A stretch of DNA of 64,000 nt from Actinomycetota bacterium (GTDB lineage Bacteria; Actinomycetota; Actinomycetes; Nanopelagicales; Nanopelagicaceae): the NCBI GenBank assembly GCA_016870975.1, contig VGAE01000004.1:32225-96224 (forward strand), given 5' to 3'. Of the stretch, positions 17,806 through 28,067 are shown piece by piece. The notes below the pieces were generated by a model. That model was not told the origin of the DNA. It made no database searches and saw only the letters and a list, made by a program, of their open reading frames with translations. The position numbers and the translations under genes are program-made. Numbering within the stretch: position 1 is the stretch's first letter; every line of letters begins with the position of its first letter.

Positions 17806-18540
17806 ATGTGTCGATTACTTGGATACACATCCAACAAGGCGATCTCGTTTGATCAAGCAATTGGTCCTGATTTCCAAGAGTTTGTAAAGCTCGCCGATGA
17901 TCACTGCGATGGCTGGGGCATTGCATCATCCGAAAAGGATCTCTACCGAGAACCAATTGCTGCCACAAAGAGCACACATTTCAAAGATGAAATTGCCAAA
18001 CATAAATCCTCCGGCTCACTACTTCATCTTCGCTGGGCCACTCCTGGAATTCCGGTTGCTGAAAAGAACACCCATCCATTTACCTATGGCGAAATCTCCT
18101 TTATCCATAATGGTGCGCTCTTGCCAGGAGACCAATTGGATTCCAAAATTCCTAATCATCTAAAGGCAAAAATTACTGGGGATACCGACTCAGAGCGTTA
18201 TTTCTGGTTTGTTATTAGCGAGATTGAGAAAAACGGATTTGTAGAGGGTGTTAAGTCTTCACTCAGTTACATCAAAAATAACATTACCTATTCATCAGTG
18301 AATTGCATGATTATGAATAAAGAAACCTTTATCGCTGCCTGTATCTATAACCAAGACCGCATTCCCGATAGATTTAAAGAGCAGACCGATTACTACATCC
18401 TCAAATACACCGAGCGCGATGGCGATGTAATAGTGGGCTCCAGCGGCTGGAATCAAGAAGGCTGGAACGAGCTGCCGAATGGTTCTTTACTTGTTGTGGA
18501 TCGAAATACTCAGAACTGCGAACTAGTTACGTTTAAGTAG
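17806..18540 (+). CDS. Class II glutamine amidotransferase (EgtC/YafJ-like)
   Basis: The N-terminal nucleophile is C2 (MCRLLGY), with DGWGIAS, LHLRWATPG and FIHNGAL typical of the Ntn-hydrolase amidotransferase-like family of YafJ and EgtC. Length 244 residues. EgtC removes glutamate from a gamma-glutamyl sulfoxide in ergothioneine synthesis, but egtB/egtD are not adjacent, so only a general amidohydrolase role is supported. GGAGG lies 6 nt before ATG. Its end overlaps the end of clpC by 8 bp. Confidence 0.85.
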   Translation: MCRLLGYTSNKAISFDQAIGPDFQEFVKLADDHCDGWGIASSEKDLYREPIAATKSTHFKDEIAKHKSSGSLLHLRWATPGIPVAEKNTHPFTYGEISFIHNGALLPGDQLDSKIPNHLKAKITGDTDSERYFWFVISEIEKNGFVEGVKSSLSYIKNNITYSSVNCMIMNKETFIAACIYNQDRIPDRFKEQTDYYILKYTERDGDVIVGSSGWNQEGWNELPNGSLLVVDRNTQNCELVTFK

Positions 18541-21031
18541 TTGGAGCTTCGGCGAGATCTTCCGGTGAATCTGGAAGCGCTTCACGTGGCATTCCTTTGA
18601 AGGTGAAGGTTTCTTTACCTTCTTCTCCTTCAATATCGATCAGTACGATCTGGCCGGCTTTAATGTCACCAAAGAGAATCTTCTCGGATAGCGCATCTTC
18701 AATTTCGCGTTGAATAGTTCTACGAAGCGGACGCGCACCAAGAGCTGGGTCATAACCGCGCTTTGCAAGAACTGCTTTCGCAGAAGCGGTTAGCTCTATA
18801 CCCATGTTCTTCTCTTTCAAGCGAGTCTCGAGATTTGCGGTCATCAGATCTACGATCTGAATAATCTCGCTCTCGGATAGCTGATGGAAGACGATGACAT
18901 CATCAATACGGTTTAAGAATTCAGGACGGAAGTGGGTCTTCAATTCATCGGAGACCTTGTTCTTCATCCGCTCGTAATTTCCAAGGGCATCACTTGAGTT
19001 AGCAAAACCGAGTGAGAGCGCCTTCGAGATATCGCGAGTTCCCAAGTTAGTGGTCATGATAATGGTGGTGTTCTTGAAATCTACTTGGCGACCTTGAGCG
19101 TCGGTCAATCTTCCCTCTTCAAGTACTTGAAGGAGCGAGTTGAAGATATCTGGGTGTGCTTTTTCGATTTCATCGAAGAGCACGACTGAGAATGGACGAC
19201 GACGCACTTTCTCGGTTAATTGTCCGCCCTCGTCATAACCAACATAACCGGGAGGAGCGCCGAATAATCTAGAGGCGGTGTGCTTCTCGGAGTACTCAGA
19301 CATATCAAGTTGAATCAGCGCATCGACATCGCCAAATAAGAATTGGGCGAGGGTGCGGGAAAGTTCGGTCTTACCAACGCCAGATGGTCCCGCGAAGATA
19401 AATGAGCCACCAGGGCGACGTGGATCTTTTAACCCTGCGCGAGTACGACGGATTGCTTGTGAGAGAGCTTTAATTGCTTGTTCTTGGCCAATTACTCGCT
19501 TATGTAGCTCTTCTTCCATGCGGAGCAATCTTGAAGTCTCTGCCTCAGTTAACTTGAAGACTGGAATTCCAGTTGCGGTAGAAAGAACCTGAGCGATTAA
19601 CTCTTCATCAACTTCAGCAACCACATCTAGGTCGCCAGCTTTCCAAGTCTTTTCGCGGTCGGCTTTCTCTTGACTCAAGCTCTTCTCTTTATCGCGAAGT
19701 GAAGCTGCCTTTTCGAAATCTTGGCCATCAATGGCGGATTCCTTCTCTTGGCGAACTTGAGCGATCTTGTCGTCCATCTCGCGAAGTTCTGGTGGTGCAG
19801 TCATACGGCGAATCCGAAGTCTTGAACCAGCTTCATCAAGAAGATCGATTGCTTTATCGGGAAGGAAACGATCTGAGATATAGCGATCGGCAAGAGTTGC
19901 CGCAGCAACTACTGCGTCATCGCTAATGGAAACTTTGTGGTGGCTTTCATAGCGATCGCGAAGTCCTTTGAGAATTTGAATGGTGTGAGCAACGGAAGGT
20001 TCAGCAACTTGGATTGGTTGGAAACGACGCTCTAACGCAGCATCTTTCTCAAGGTGCTTTCTGTATTCATCAAGAGTAGTTGCCCCAATGGTCTGGAGTT
20101 CGCCGCGCGCGAGCATCGGCTTCAAAATCGAGGCGGCATCAATTGCGCCTTCGGCAGCGCCAGCGCCAACGAGAGTGTGAATCTCATCGATAAAAAGAAT
20201 AATGTCGCCGCGAGTGCGAATCTCTTTCAAAACTTTCTTCAACCGCTCTTCAAAATCACCGCGGTAGCGAGAACCAGCTACAAGTGCGCCGAGATCAAGT
20301 GAATAAAGTTGTTTATTCTTCAAAGTTTCTGGGACATCGCCTTTAATAATTGCTTGCGCTAGACCTTCAACCACGGCAGTTTTTCCTACGCCAGGTTCTC
20401 CGATTAGAACTGGGTTGTTCTTAGTGCGGCGAGAGAGAATCTGCATAACGCGCTCAATCTCTTTTTCACGGCCGATGACTGGATCTAATTTTCCTTCGCG
20501 AGCTGCCGAAGTTAAGTTTCTACCGAATTGATCAAGAACTAATGAAGTGGCGGGAGTTCCTTCAGGTGCACCGGAGGTAACCGCTTCCTTTCCTTGGTAG
20601 CCAGAGAGAAGTTGAATAACTTGTTGGCGTACGCGATTTAAATCAGCGCCAAGTTTTACTAGAACTTGTGCGGCAACGCCTTCACCTTCGCGGATGAGAC
20701 CAAGAAGAATATGTTCAGTTCCAATATATGAATGTCCAAGTTGGAGCGCTTCGCGAAGTGAGAGTTCGAGAACTTTTTTAGCGCGTGGAGTAAATGGGAT
20801 ATGGCCGGATGGAGCTTGTTGGCCTTGGCCGATGATCTCTTCGACTTGAGAGCGAACACCTTCACGTGAGATGCCAAGAGCCTCTAAACCTTTTGCGGCT
20901 ACGCCTTCGCCCTCATGGATAAGTCCAAGGAGAATATGTTCAGTGCCGATGTAATTGTGGTTGAGCATGCGAGCCTCTTCCTGCGCGAGGACGACGACTC
21001 GGCGGGCTCTATCGGTAAAGCGCTCGAACAT
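18533..21031 (-). CDS. clpC: ATP-dependent Clp protease ATP-binding subunit ClpC
   Basis: ClpC unfolds substrates and feeds them to ClpP. The 832 residues contain the double Clp-N repeat ([20 protein letters not shown] and its copy), AAA module 1 with Walker A GEPGVGKT, a UVR-type middle domain and AAA module 2 with GPSGVGKT. The C-terminal D2-small domain is intact. ATG at 21031 follows GGAG. clpC is followed by nothing on its own strand and is separated by 133 bp from the acetyltransferase gene. Confidence 0.98.
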   Translation of the reverse strand: MFERFTDRARRVVVLAQEEARMLNHNYIGTEHILLGLIHEGEGVAAKGLEALGISREGVRSQVEEIIGQGQQAPSGHIPFTPRAKKVLELSLREALQLGHSYIGTEHILLGLIREGEGVAAQVLVKLGADLNRVRQQVIQLLSGYQGKEAVTSGAPEGTPATSLVLDQFGRNLTSAAREGKLDPVIGREKEIERVMQILSRRTKNNPVLIGEPGVGKTAVVEGLAQAIIKGDVPETLKNKQLYSLDLGALVAGSRYRGDFEERLKKVLKEIRTRGDIILFIDEIHTLVGAGAAEGAIDAASILKPMLARGELQTIGATTLDEYRKHLEKDAALERRFQPIQVAEPSVAHTIQILKGLRDRYESHHKVSISDDAVVAAATLADRYISDRFLPDKAIDLLDEAGSRLRIRRMTAPPELREMDDKIAQVRQEKESAIDGQDFEKAASLRDKEKSLSQEKADREKTWKAGDLDVVAEVDEELIAQVLSTATGIPVFKLTEAETSRLLRMEEELHKRVIGQEQAIKALSQAIRRTRAGLKDPRRPGGSFIFAGPSGVGKTELSRTLAQFLFGDVDALIQLDMSEYSEKHTASRLFGAPPGYVGYDEGGQLTEKVRRRPFSVVLFDEIEKAHPDIFNSLLQVLEEGRLTDAQGRQVDFKNTTIIMTTNLGTRDISKALSLGFANSSDALGNYERMKNKVSDELKTHFRPEFLNRIDDVIVFHQLSESEIIQIVDLMTANLETRLKEKNMGIELTASAKAVLAKRGYDPALGARPLRRTIQREIEDALSEKILFGDIKAGQIVLIDIEGEEGKETFTFKGMPREALPDSPEDLAEAPTT

Positions 21032-21164
21032 TCATATCTCCTAACTTTCGCCCTAGCGTATAAGAGGTAGCCGAACGGGGCGACATCAATAAGCCAGGCC
21101 AATATATGGCGTGATCCAGGGAGGGTAACCGCAAGATTTGGGGTTTTATGCCCGGGGTGAAGAG

Positions 21165-21656
21165 CTATTCCAGAACCAGCAACATTCGAGTATTTCCCAG
21201 GGTATTGGGCTTCACGCTCTCCAGGTCGAGAAATTCCGCGATACCTTCATCATAAGAGCGGAGTAATTGTTGATAGACATCAGGTTCTACCGGAGCGCCA
21301 GATATCTCTTTAAACCCATAGCGCGAAAAGAATTCAGCTTCAAAAGTCAAACAGAATAATCGCTGTAGACCGAGCGTACGCGCTCTCGCAATTATCGCTT
21401 CCATAATCTGGTGGCCAATTTTCTTGCGGCGAAACTCCTCAAGGACGGCAACGGTTCTTACCTCACCTAAATCCTCCCAGAGAACATGGAGCGCGCCACA
21501 TCCGATAACTTCGCCATTTTCTTCAGCAACGACAAACTCTTGAACATCTTCGTAAAGAGTTACAGTTTCTTTAGTGAGTAAGCGGCGTTGCAGAGTGTAG
21601 AGATCGATTATCTTGCGGATCGCTTTGATATCTAAGGTTTTAGCGGGACGAATCAT
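21165..21656 (-). CDS. GNAT N-acetyltransferase, ArgA-like
   Basis: A 163-residue GNAT protein with the acetyl-CoA loop RRKKIGHQIM and the phrase FFSRYGFKEI. The overall layout (IRPAKTLDIKAI start) matches the short actinobacterial N-acetylglutamate synthases (Rv2747 type), which start arginine biosynthesis. Its start overlaps the lysS stop (ATGA). The substrate assignment is by family resemblance. Confidence 0.8.
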   Translation of the reverse strand: MIRPAKTLDIKAIRKIIDLYTLQRRLLTKETVTLYEDVQEFVVAEENGEVIGCGALHVLWEDLGEVRTVAVLEEFRRKKIGHQIMEAIIARARTLGLQRLFCLTFEAEFFSRYGFKEISGAPVEPDVYQQLLRSYDEGIAEFLDLESVKPNTLGNTRMLLVLE

Positions 21657-23134
21657 TCTGGCTTTACCAATGGAAAGAGAATTGTTTCGCGAATTCCTAG
21701 CCCGGTAAGTGCCATCAATAGCCGATCGATTCCCATGCCAACGCCACCGGTAGGCGGCATGCCATGTTCCATAGCGCGTAAGAAATCTTCATCGACTTGC
21801 ATCGCCTCTAAATCACCTTTAGCGCCTAACTTTGCTTGCTCAACTAATCGCTCCCGTTGAATCACTGGATCAATTAGTTCGGAATAACCTGTGGCAAGTT
21901 CAAAGCCTTCTACATAGAGATCCCATTTCTCAGCGATACCTCTAACTTCATGGTGTTCGCGAACTAGCGGTGAGGTATCGACTGGGTAGCCCATTACGAA
22001 AGTGGGATTCTTTAATTTCTCTTTGTAGAGCGCTTCAAATATCTCTTCGGCTAACTTGCCAGTTATCCATTTTGGATCGACCTTAAGTCCAATTTCATGT
22101 GCAATTTTCTTGAGATCCTCATATTTGGTCGCTGGTGAGACGCTCTTTCCAAACTCATCAGAAATCGCTTGGTAGAAATCAACTTCATACCAATTACCAC
22201 CAAGATCATGCGTTGTGCCATCTTGATGATTTACTTTATGAGAACCAAAGATTGCCTTCGCAGAATTTTGGACCAGTTCTCGCGTTAAATCTTTCATGTC
22301 GAGCCAATCAGCGTAAGCCCAATACATCTCTAACATGGCAAATTCCGGGGAGTGACTGGAGTCAGCTCCTTCGTTACGGAAGTTACGATTAATCTCAAAA
22401 ACTTTTTCGATACCACCAACTACACAGCGCTTCAAAAAGAGTTCTGGGGCAATTCTTAGAAATAGCTCCATGTCATACGCATTAGAGAGAGTTTTGAAGG
22501 GGCGTGCGGCGGCGCCACCATGCATAACCTGGAGCATCGGGGTCTCAACTTCAAGAAAGCCGACAGAATCCAAAGTGCTTCGTAAAGATTTCATAACCGC
22601 AGGTCGAACACGCGCCATCTCGCGTGCTTCTCGGCGAACAACCAGATCGACATATCGTTGACGCACGCGCGTCTCCTCATTTAGCGGATTATGTTCATTA
22701 GGCAGCGGACGTAGCGCTTTCGCGGCAATCTGGTAACTCTCGGTAAATATAGATAGCTCACCTCGTTTCGAGGTAATTACTTCACCAGTTACGCTGACAA
22801 TATCTCCGATGTCAATATCGCTCTTCCATGCTTCTAATACGGCTTCACCAACTTTGTCGAAGGAGAGCATTATTTGCAGTTCGGTGCCATCACCTTCGCG
22901 CAACATGGCGAAACAGAGCTTTCCGGTATCGCGTTTGAAGATAACTCGACCAGCAACGCTTTCGGTAACCCCAGAAGCAGAATCGATAGCTATATCTTTA
23001 AATCGCTCTCGAATCTCTTTGAGAGTTGCGGTCCGCGGTACTCGAACTGGATAAGGAGATTGGCCACTTGCTAAAAGGGAATCGCGCTTTTCGCGCCGAA
23101 TCCTTAACTGTTCTGGAGTGTCGTTCTCCGCCAT
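21653..23134 (-). CDS. lysS: Lysyl-tRNA synthetase (class II)
   Basis: It charges tRNA-Lys. The 493 residues hold an N-terminal OB-fold anticodon domain (ESVAGRVIFKRDTGKLCFAMLR), motif 1 around FLEVETPMLQ, motif 2 with FRNEGADSSHSPEFAMLEMYWAY, and motif 3 GVGMGIDRLLM. It lies 9 bp after coaX and overlaps the acetyltransferase gene. Confidence 0.98.
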   Translation of the reverse strand: MAENDTPEQLRIRREKRDSLLASGQSPYPVRVPRTATLKEIRERFKDIAIDSASGVTESVAGRVIFKRDTGKLCFAMLREGDGTELQIMLSFDKVGEAVLEAWKSDIDIGDIVSVTGEVITSKRGELSIFTESYQIAAKALRPLPNEHNPLNEETRVRQRYVDLVVRREAREMARVRPAVMKSLRSTLDSVGFLEVETPMLQVMHGGAAARPFKTLSNAYDMELFLRIAPELFLKRCVVGGIEKVFEINRNFRNEGADSSHSPEFAMLEMYWAYADWLDMKDLTRELVQNSAKAIFGSHKVNHQDGTTHDLGGNWYEVDFYQAISDEFGKSVSPATKYEDLKKIAHEIGLKVDPKWITGKLAEEIFEALYKEKLKNPTFVMGYPVDTSPLVREHHEVRGIAEKWDLYVEGFELATGYSELIDPVIQRERLVEQAKLGAKGDLEAMQVDEDFLRAMEHGMPPTGGVGMGIDRLLMALTGLGIRETILFPLVKPE

Positions 23135-23143
23135 ATCAGCAGT

Positions 23144-23920
23144 CTAACCATTACGCTCATGCACAAGGCGTAAGCCAATCAAAGTTAAATCTGGTTCATG
23201 AAAATCCAGCGTCTCGCTTATCCCAAGTACTAAGGGCGCCAAACCACCAGTTGCGATTACGGATATCTTCTTATTATTTGGATATAGCTCAGATAACTCA
23301 TAACTGATTCGCTCTACTAAACCATCGACCTGTCCGGCGAAGCCATAGATAGTTCCCGATTGCAAGGCCTCTACCGTGTTCTTTCCAATAACCGATCGTG
23401 GCTTTACCAACTCCACTTTACGAAGTTGCGCAGCTCGTACAGCTAGCGCATCTACTGAGATCTCAATACCGGGCGCAAGTGCGCCACCTAAAAACTCACC
23501 TTTTGGAGAGACCACATCAAGATTTGTTGAGGTACCAAAATCAACCACAATCGCCGCGCCATCTTGGCCATAAAGATGATGTGCCGCCAATGTATTCACA
23601 ATTCGATCAGCGCCGACTTCTTTTGGATTATCGACAAGAAGTGGTACGCCGGTCTTGACACCTGGTTCAATGATTGTGGTTCTGACATCGCGGAAATATG
23701 AATCAACCATATAGCGCGCTTCCCGAAGTACCGCGGGCACAGTCGAACAAATTGCTACGCCACTTACTGTGTATTCGGTAATAAGTGAACGCCAGAGTAT
23801 CCAGAGTTCATCAGCGGTATCCCGCGCGTCTGTCTTAACTCGCCAACTATCAACTAACTCTTCGCCATCGAAGATACCAAGGACGGTGTTGGTATTTCCG
23901 ATATCAATTGTGAGTAACAT
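23144..23920 (-). CDS. coaX: Type III pantothenate kinase
   Basis: CoaX phosphorylates pantothenate as the first step of CoA synthesis. It shows the ASKHA phosphate motifs DIGNTNT at the start and VVDFGTSTNLDVV in the middle, plus GGALAPGIEIS. Length 258 residues. It starts directly after nadC (adjacent stop and start) in a cofactor operon that also makes pantothenate (panC). Confidence 0.96.
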   Translation of the reverse strand: MLLTIDIGNTNTVLGIFDGEELVDSWRVKTDARDTADELWILWRSLITEYTVSGVAICSTVPAVLREARYMVDSYFRDVRTTIIEPGVKTGVPLLVDNPKEVGADRIVNTLAAHHLYGQDGAAIVVDFGTSTNLDVVSPKGEFLGGALAPGIEISVDALAVRAAQLRKVELVKPRSVIGKNTVEALQSGTIYGFAGQVDGLVERISYELSELYPNNKKISVIATGGLAPLVLGISETLDFHEPDLTLIGLRLVHERNG

Positions 23921-24787
23921 TTAAAAATCCAGTCCAATATCTAAAATTGGAGCCGAATGGGTTATCGCCCCAACAGCTAGGTAATCCACGCCGCACTCGG
24001 CATAACCGCGTACGCTCTCTAGCGTTAAGCCGCCAGAGGATTCCAAGAGGGTCTTACTATCTCGAGTTAGCGATACCGCTTTTTTGGTATCTGCTATCGA
24101 CATGTTGTCTAAAAGAATCATTTCTGGTGAACTCTTTAGCGCCTCTTCTAATTGCGCGATGGAATCAACTTCGACTTCAACCGGTAGGCCTGGATATTGG
24201 CGGCGCACATTTGAAATCGCATCAGTAATGGAACCGGCTGCGGCGATGTGATTATCTTTAATTAGCGCGCCATCAGCGAGGTTGATGCGATGGTTTTCAC
24301 CGCCACCCATTCGAACAGCAAACTTCTCTAACTCTCTTAATCCAGGATTTGTTTTTCTGGTGTCGCGAATTACAGCACCAGTTCCAGCAATCCGCTCTAC
24401 CCAATTCTTTGTGGTTGTGGCAATCCCAGAGAGATGGCTTATTAGATTAAGTGCAACGCGCTCGCTACTTAATATGGCACGCGTTTTCCCAGTGATCGCA
24501 AGAATCTTTTCGCCGGGCGCGAGGCGCTCGCCGCACTTCTTAATAAATTCAATTTCGGTAACTCCAGCGATTTCAAATACTGCGGCAGCTACGTTGACAC
24601 CAGCAACGATTCCGTTTTGGCGACTTTTCAGCGACGCAGTACCAGTTTGAGCGCTATCGATAGTTGCAAGTGTTGTTTTATCTTCACTCGCTTTATCTTC
24701 AGCCAGCGCATCTTTTATCAAATCAGTAAGCGCTACTACGTCGAGCCCTTGCGCTTTAAGGCGCTCAGTGAGCGATGCTGAGATCAT
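23921..24787 (-). CDS. nadC: Nicotinate-nucleotide pyrophosphorylase NadC
   Basis: NadC converts quinolinate and PRPP to nicotinate mononucleotide. Seen are RDTRKTNPGLRELEKFAV, GGGENHR and LIKDNHI, all family signatures. The ATG at 24787 has GAGGAGGT 5 nt upstream, deciding against the longer open frame; the start lies inside the end of nadB (23-bp overlap). About 288 residues. Confidence 0.97.
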   Translation of the reverse strand: MISASLTERLKAQGLDVVALTDLIKDALAEDKASEDKTTLATIDSAQTGTASLKSRQNGIVAGVNVAAAVFEIAGVTEIEFIKKCGERLAPGEKILAITGKTRAILSSERVALNLISHLSGIATTTKNWVERIAGTGAVIRDTRKTNPGLRELEKFAVRMGGGENHRINLADGALIKDNHIAAAGSITDAISNVRRQYPGLPVEVEVDSIAQLEEALKSSPEMILLDNMSIADTKKAVSLTRDSKTLLESSGGLTLESVRGYAECGVDYLAVGAITHSAPILDIGLDF

Positions 24788-26393
24788 TGCAGACCTCCTC
24801 ATGAGTTGAGCGCCAATTACCAATCTCATCTATTGATTGGTGAATTCGCTTTCGCCAAGCATCTGAAGTGTTTGGAAAATCATCTCGAGTATGCGAACCG
24901 CGCGATTCGGTTCGTTCTAAAGCTGAGCGAGTTATCGCAGTTGCAAGTAGATAGAGATTTGTGGTCTCCCAAGCATCTACATTTGCGTAGATTGTGGTGG
25001 CATCTTTCAACCGATCTAAAGTTTCAAGAGTCTTGGTGAGTGAATCTTTAGTTCGCACCACCGAGGCGCCTCGCGACATCGTGCGTTGCATTTCGCCACG
25101 AACAGATGGCGAAATCAGAACCTCGATTGGATCGCTAGCAACGGGTTGCTCCCAAGTAACTAGGCTCTTAGCAATATCTTCGGCAATCCGAGCGCCAAAG
25201 ACTAAACCTTCTAGAAGTGAGTTAGAGGCAAGACGATTTGCACCATGAGCTCCGGTGCACGCGGTCTCGCCTACGGCATAAAGGCCAGGAACTGAAGAGT
25301 GGCCATTTAGATCGGTGCGAATACCGCCTGATGCATAATGAGAAGCCGGCGCCACCGGAATTAAATCTTTAATTGGATCGATACCAATTTGTGAGCATGA
25401 AGCATAAATTGTTGGAAATCTATCTTTAAAATCAATTATTGATTTCGCATCAAGCCAGACATGTTTGGCGCCGCTCTGTGACATCTGGCGCGAAATTTCT
25501 TTCGCAACGATATCTCGGGGCGCTAAATCAGCAAGCGGATGGACCGATTTCATAAATCGTTCGCCGCGATCATTGACAAGGAAAGCGCCCTCTCCGCGAA
25601 CAGCTTCGCTAATTAGCGGTTGTTGTCCGCGAGAATTTTCACCCATGTAAAGAACTGTTGGATGAAATTGAATGAACTCCACATCTGCAACATCAGCTCC
25701 GGCGCGAAGTGCCAGCGCTACGCCATCGCCAGTTGAAACTGATGGATTGGTTGTTTGTGAATAAACCTGACCAAGTCCGCCAGTTGCCAGCACAACGGCG
25801 CGCGCCATAATTTGGCCGACACCATCGCGGCTTCCTTCACCAATTACGTGAAGGGTTACTCCACAGACTCGACCACTCTCACTCTTTAGCGCATCTAGAA
25901 CCAACGCATGTTCAATTACTTCAATTCCTTGATCTCGTGATACAGCAGCAAGCAGTGCGCGCGAAACCTCAGCACCTGTGGCATCGCCGCCGGCATGGAG
26001 TATCCGATTTCGTAAGTGGCCACCCTCGCGCGTCAACGCGATTTCACCCGTCTCTGATTTATCAAAAACTGCGCCGCGTGCAATTAATTTTCGAACCGCT
26101 TCCGGTCCCTCGCTTACCAATACTTTTACCGCCGGTAGATCGCACAAACCCGCGCCGGCCACGAGAGTGTCTCTTTCATGTTGTTCTGGGGAATCACCTG
26201 GGCCAAGCGCAGCTGCGATTCCGCCTTGCGCCCACTTGGTAGATCCCTCATCAACATAAGACTTAGTAATAAGTACTACCGAGAGGTTGTGTGCACGTAT
26301 TTGGAGCGCAGTTGTGAGTCCAGCAACGCCAGAACCAATTACAACTACATCAGCTGAGGTGCTCCAGCCAGGGAGCGGGGCCCGCAATTTCAT
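24765..26393 (-). CDS. nadB: L-aspartate oxidase NadB
   Basis: NadB oxidises L-aspartate to iminoaspartate for quinolinate formation. The FAD Rossmann motif VVIGSGVAGLTTALQI is at the N-terminus, with the family blocks GSTKWAQGGIAAAL, EFIQFHPT and HGANRLASNSLLEGLVFG. ATG at 26393 overlaps the panC stop as ATGA, which decides the start (542 residues). nadA, the quinolinate synthase, is not in this stretch. Confidence 0.97.
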   Translation of the reverse strand: MKLRAPLPGWSTSADVVVIGSGVAGLTTALQIRAHNLSVVLITKSYVDEGSTKWAQGGIAAALGPGDSPEQHERDTLVAGAGLCDLPAVKVLVSEGPEAVRKLIARGAVFDKSETGEIALTREGGHLRNRILHAGGDATGAEVSRALLAAVSRDQGIEVIEHALVLDALKSESGRVCGVTLHVIGEGSRDGVGQIMARAVVLATGGLGQVYSQTTNPSVSTGDGVALALRAGADVADVEFIQFHPTVLYMGENSRGQQPLISEAVRGEGAFLVNDRGERFMKSVHPLADLAPRDIVAKEISRQMSQSGAKHVWLDAKSIIDFKDRFPTIYASCSQIGIDPIKDLIPVAPASHYASGGIRTDLNGHSSVPGLYAVGETACTGAHGANRLASNSLLEGLVFGARIAEDIAKSLVTWEQPVASDPIEVLISPSVRGEMQRTMSRGASVVRTKDSLTKTLETLDRLKDATTIYANVDAWETTNLYLLATAITRSALERTESRGSHTRDDFPNTSDAWRKRIHQSIDEIGNWRSTHEEVCNDLSIAH

Positions 26394-27202
26394 AGTCGTA
26401 CCAAGTTTTCTTTCCAACTAAATGTAAATACTGCGTTATCAATTAGACGAATGCCCTCTATCCAGCCGGCGACTATCGCCCGCGGCTTGACTGTGTTCTC
26501 ATCAGCAACTGCAAAGGTTTCGCTGTCGATAATCTCGGCATAATCAACCTTGAAATTTGAATTGTTAAGTTGATTCTGTAGTTCTTGGCGAGCTTTACCT
26601 ATCGATTCTTTGTCATTTGCAGCTCGTAGCGCCCGCGCGATTACTTCAGCCTCGCTGCGCCCAGAATTACTAAGTCTTACGTTACGAGAAGACATAGCTA
26701 ATCCAGATTCTTCGCGGATAGTAGGCGCAGCAATTATCGAAATTCCAGGATGTAATTTGGCAGCCATCTCTGTAATAAGAAAGAGTTGCTGGAAATCCTT
26801 CTCACCAAAGATTGCGTATTTAGGTTGAACTAATTCAAATAATCGATTAACAACAGTCAGAACGCCATCAAAGTGACCCGGACGACTCGCGCCTTCATAA
26901 AGTTTTCCAAGTTCTCCCGAGCTAATCGGCTTTGGTGAATCTGGATAGAGATCGCTTACTTCAGGTCGCCATAAGATTGTTGCTCCCGCTTTATGAGCTA
27001 GCGCTTCATCTAAATCAGGAGTCTTTGGATATTTTTCATAATCATCGCTATTTTCAAATTGCAATGGATTGATAAAGACCGAGATTGCGACATCGTCACA
27101 GTATTGGCGGGCAATTGTTATTAGCGATTGATGGCCAGCATGAAGCGCGCCCATGGTTGGAACAAAGGCGCAGGCGCTTGGTATGGCGCGTTGTATTTTC
27201 AT
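26390..27202 (-). CDS. panC: Pantothenate synthetase
   Basis: PanC joins pantoate and beta-alanine using ATP. The class I nucleotidyl-transfer motifs PTMGALHAGHQSL (HxGH) near residue 22 and the SSRN motif are intact. The FNPLQF-like region reads FINPLQFENSDDYEKYP. Length 270 residues. It lies 41 bp after folK. Confidence 0.96.
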   Translation of the reverse strand: MKIQRAIPSACAFVPTMGALHAGHQSLITIARQYCDDVAISVFINPLQFENSDDYEKYPKTPDLDEALAHKAGATILWRPEVSDLYPDSPKPISSGELGKLYEGASRPGHFDGVLTVVNRLFELVQPKYAIFGEKDFQQLFLITEMAAKLHPGISIIAAPTIREESGLAMSSRNVRLSNSGRSEAEVIARALRAANDKESIGKARQELQNQLNNSNFKVDYAEIIDSETFAVADENTVKPRAIVAGWIEGIRLIDNAVFTFSWKENLVRL

Positions 27203-27243
27203 TATCTAGCTCCAGTCCGCTTGGGGTACCAGGCGCCAAAATT

Positions 27244-27699
27244 CTACTTCGCTTCTAGATTTGCGAGAAGTTGGCAAATCGGGCCGTGGCCGGAAAGCTC
27301 GCCATCGGGCTCGATTTCAAACCAGGGAGCAAGCACAAAGAGTCTTTGGTAAGCCCGCGGATGGGGCAGCGTCAATTCCGCGCTCTCCATAAATAGTCCA
27401 CCGTAATCGATGATGTCGATATCGATGGTGCGGGCAGCATTGGGAAAGCTACGAAATCTTCCCATCTTATTTTCAATATCGGATAGAACTTTCATTAAAT
27501 CGAGCGGTCTTAACTCGCTCTCGCCAATCAATACCGCATTGATGTAATTAGGTTGCTTATACGCGACGCCCACCGGCTCGGTCTCAATTAATTTAGATAC
27601 TGATTTAACTTCGATTCGATCTCTAATCTGATCAATTGCCTCTGAGATTTGTCGGCGCGGATCGCCGAGGTTTGCTCCCAGCGCAATTATCGCTTTCAT
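27244..27699 (-). CDS. folK: 2-amino-4-hydroxy-6-hydroxymethyldihydropteridine pyrophosphokinase
   Basis: HPPK transfers pyrophosphate from ATP to the pterin in folate synthesis. The 151 residues include LGANLGDPRRQI, RTIDIDIIDYG (Mg-binding aspartates) and LPHPRAYQRLFVLAPW. The start overlaps the folB stop by 4 bp. Confidence 0.96.
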   Translation of the reverse strand: MKAIIALGANLGDPRRQISEAIDQIRDRIEVKSVSKLIETEPVGVAYKQPNYINAVLIGESELRPLDLMKVLSDIENKMGRFRSFPNAARTIDIDIIDYGGLFMESAELTLPHPRAYQRLFVLAPWFEIEPDGELSGHGPICQLLANLEAK

Positions 27700-28058
27700 C
27701 GCTCGCTCTTGATAGTTGCCGAGACATCTTTACAGGGAATAGGAATTGGCGCCTGTGGTTTATGAACTGTTACTTCTGCTGACTCAACTTTGGGAAAGTT
27801 TTCTAGTATCAAATCTCCGATTTCTTTCGCTAACTTCTCAATTAAATTTACCGATGGTCCAGTTATAATTTGATGGGTCAGCTTTGCAATTTCAGCGTAA
27901 TCAATTGTCTCTTCCAGCGCATCGCTCTTTGCTGCCTTTAATAACTTAGTTTTTAGCGTTATATCTACGACAAATTCTTGTTCATTAACTTTTTCAGAGG
28001 AGAGCACTCCGTGTTTGCCGCGACCTGTAATTCCAATTATTGAGATCTTCTCACTCAT
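27696..28058 (-). CDS. folB: Dihydroneopterin aldolase
   Basis: FolB cleaves dihydroneopterin to hydroxymethyl-dihydropterin. The start IIGITGRGKHGVL, the central TIDYAEIAKL with the pterin-binding residues, and the C-terminal VTVHKPQAPIP are the usual blocks. 120 residues. It lies 9 bp after folP and overlaps folK. Confidence 0.96.
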   Translation of the reverse strand: MSEKISIIGITGRGKHGVLSSEKVNEQEFVVDITLKTKLLKAAKSDALEETIDYAEIAKLTHQIITGPSVNLIEKLAKEIGDLILENFPKVESAEVTVHKPQAPIPIPCKDVSATIKSER

Positions 28059-28067
28059 ATTTTTAGT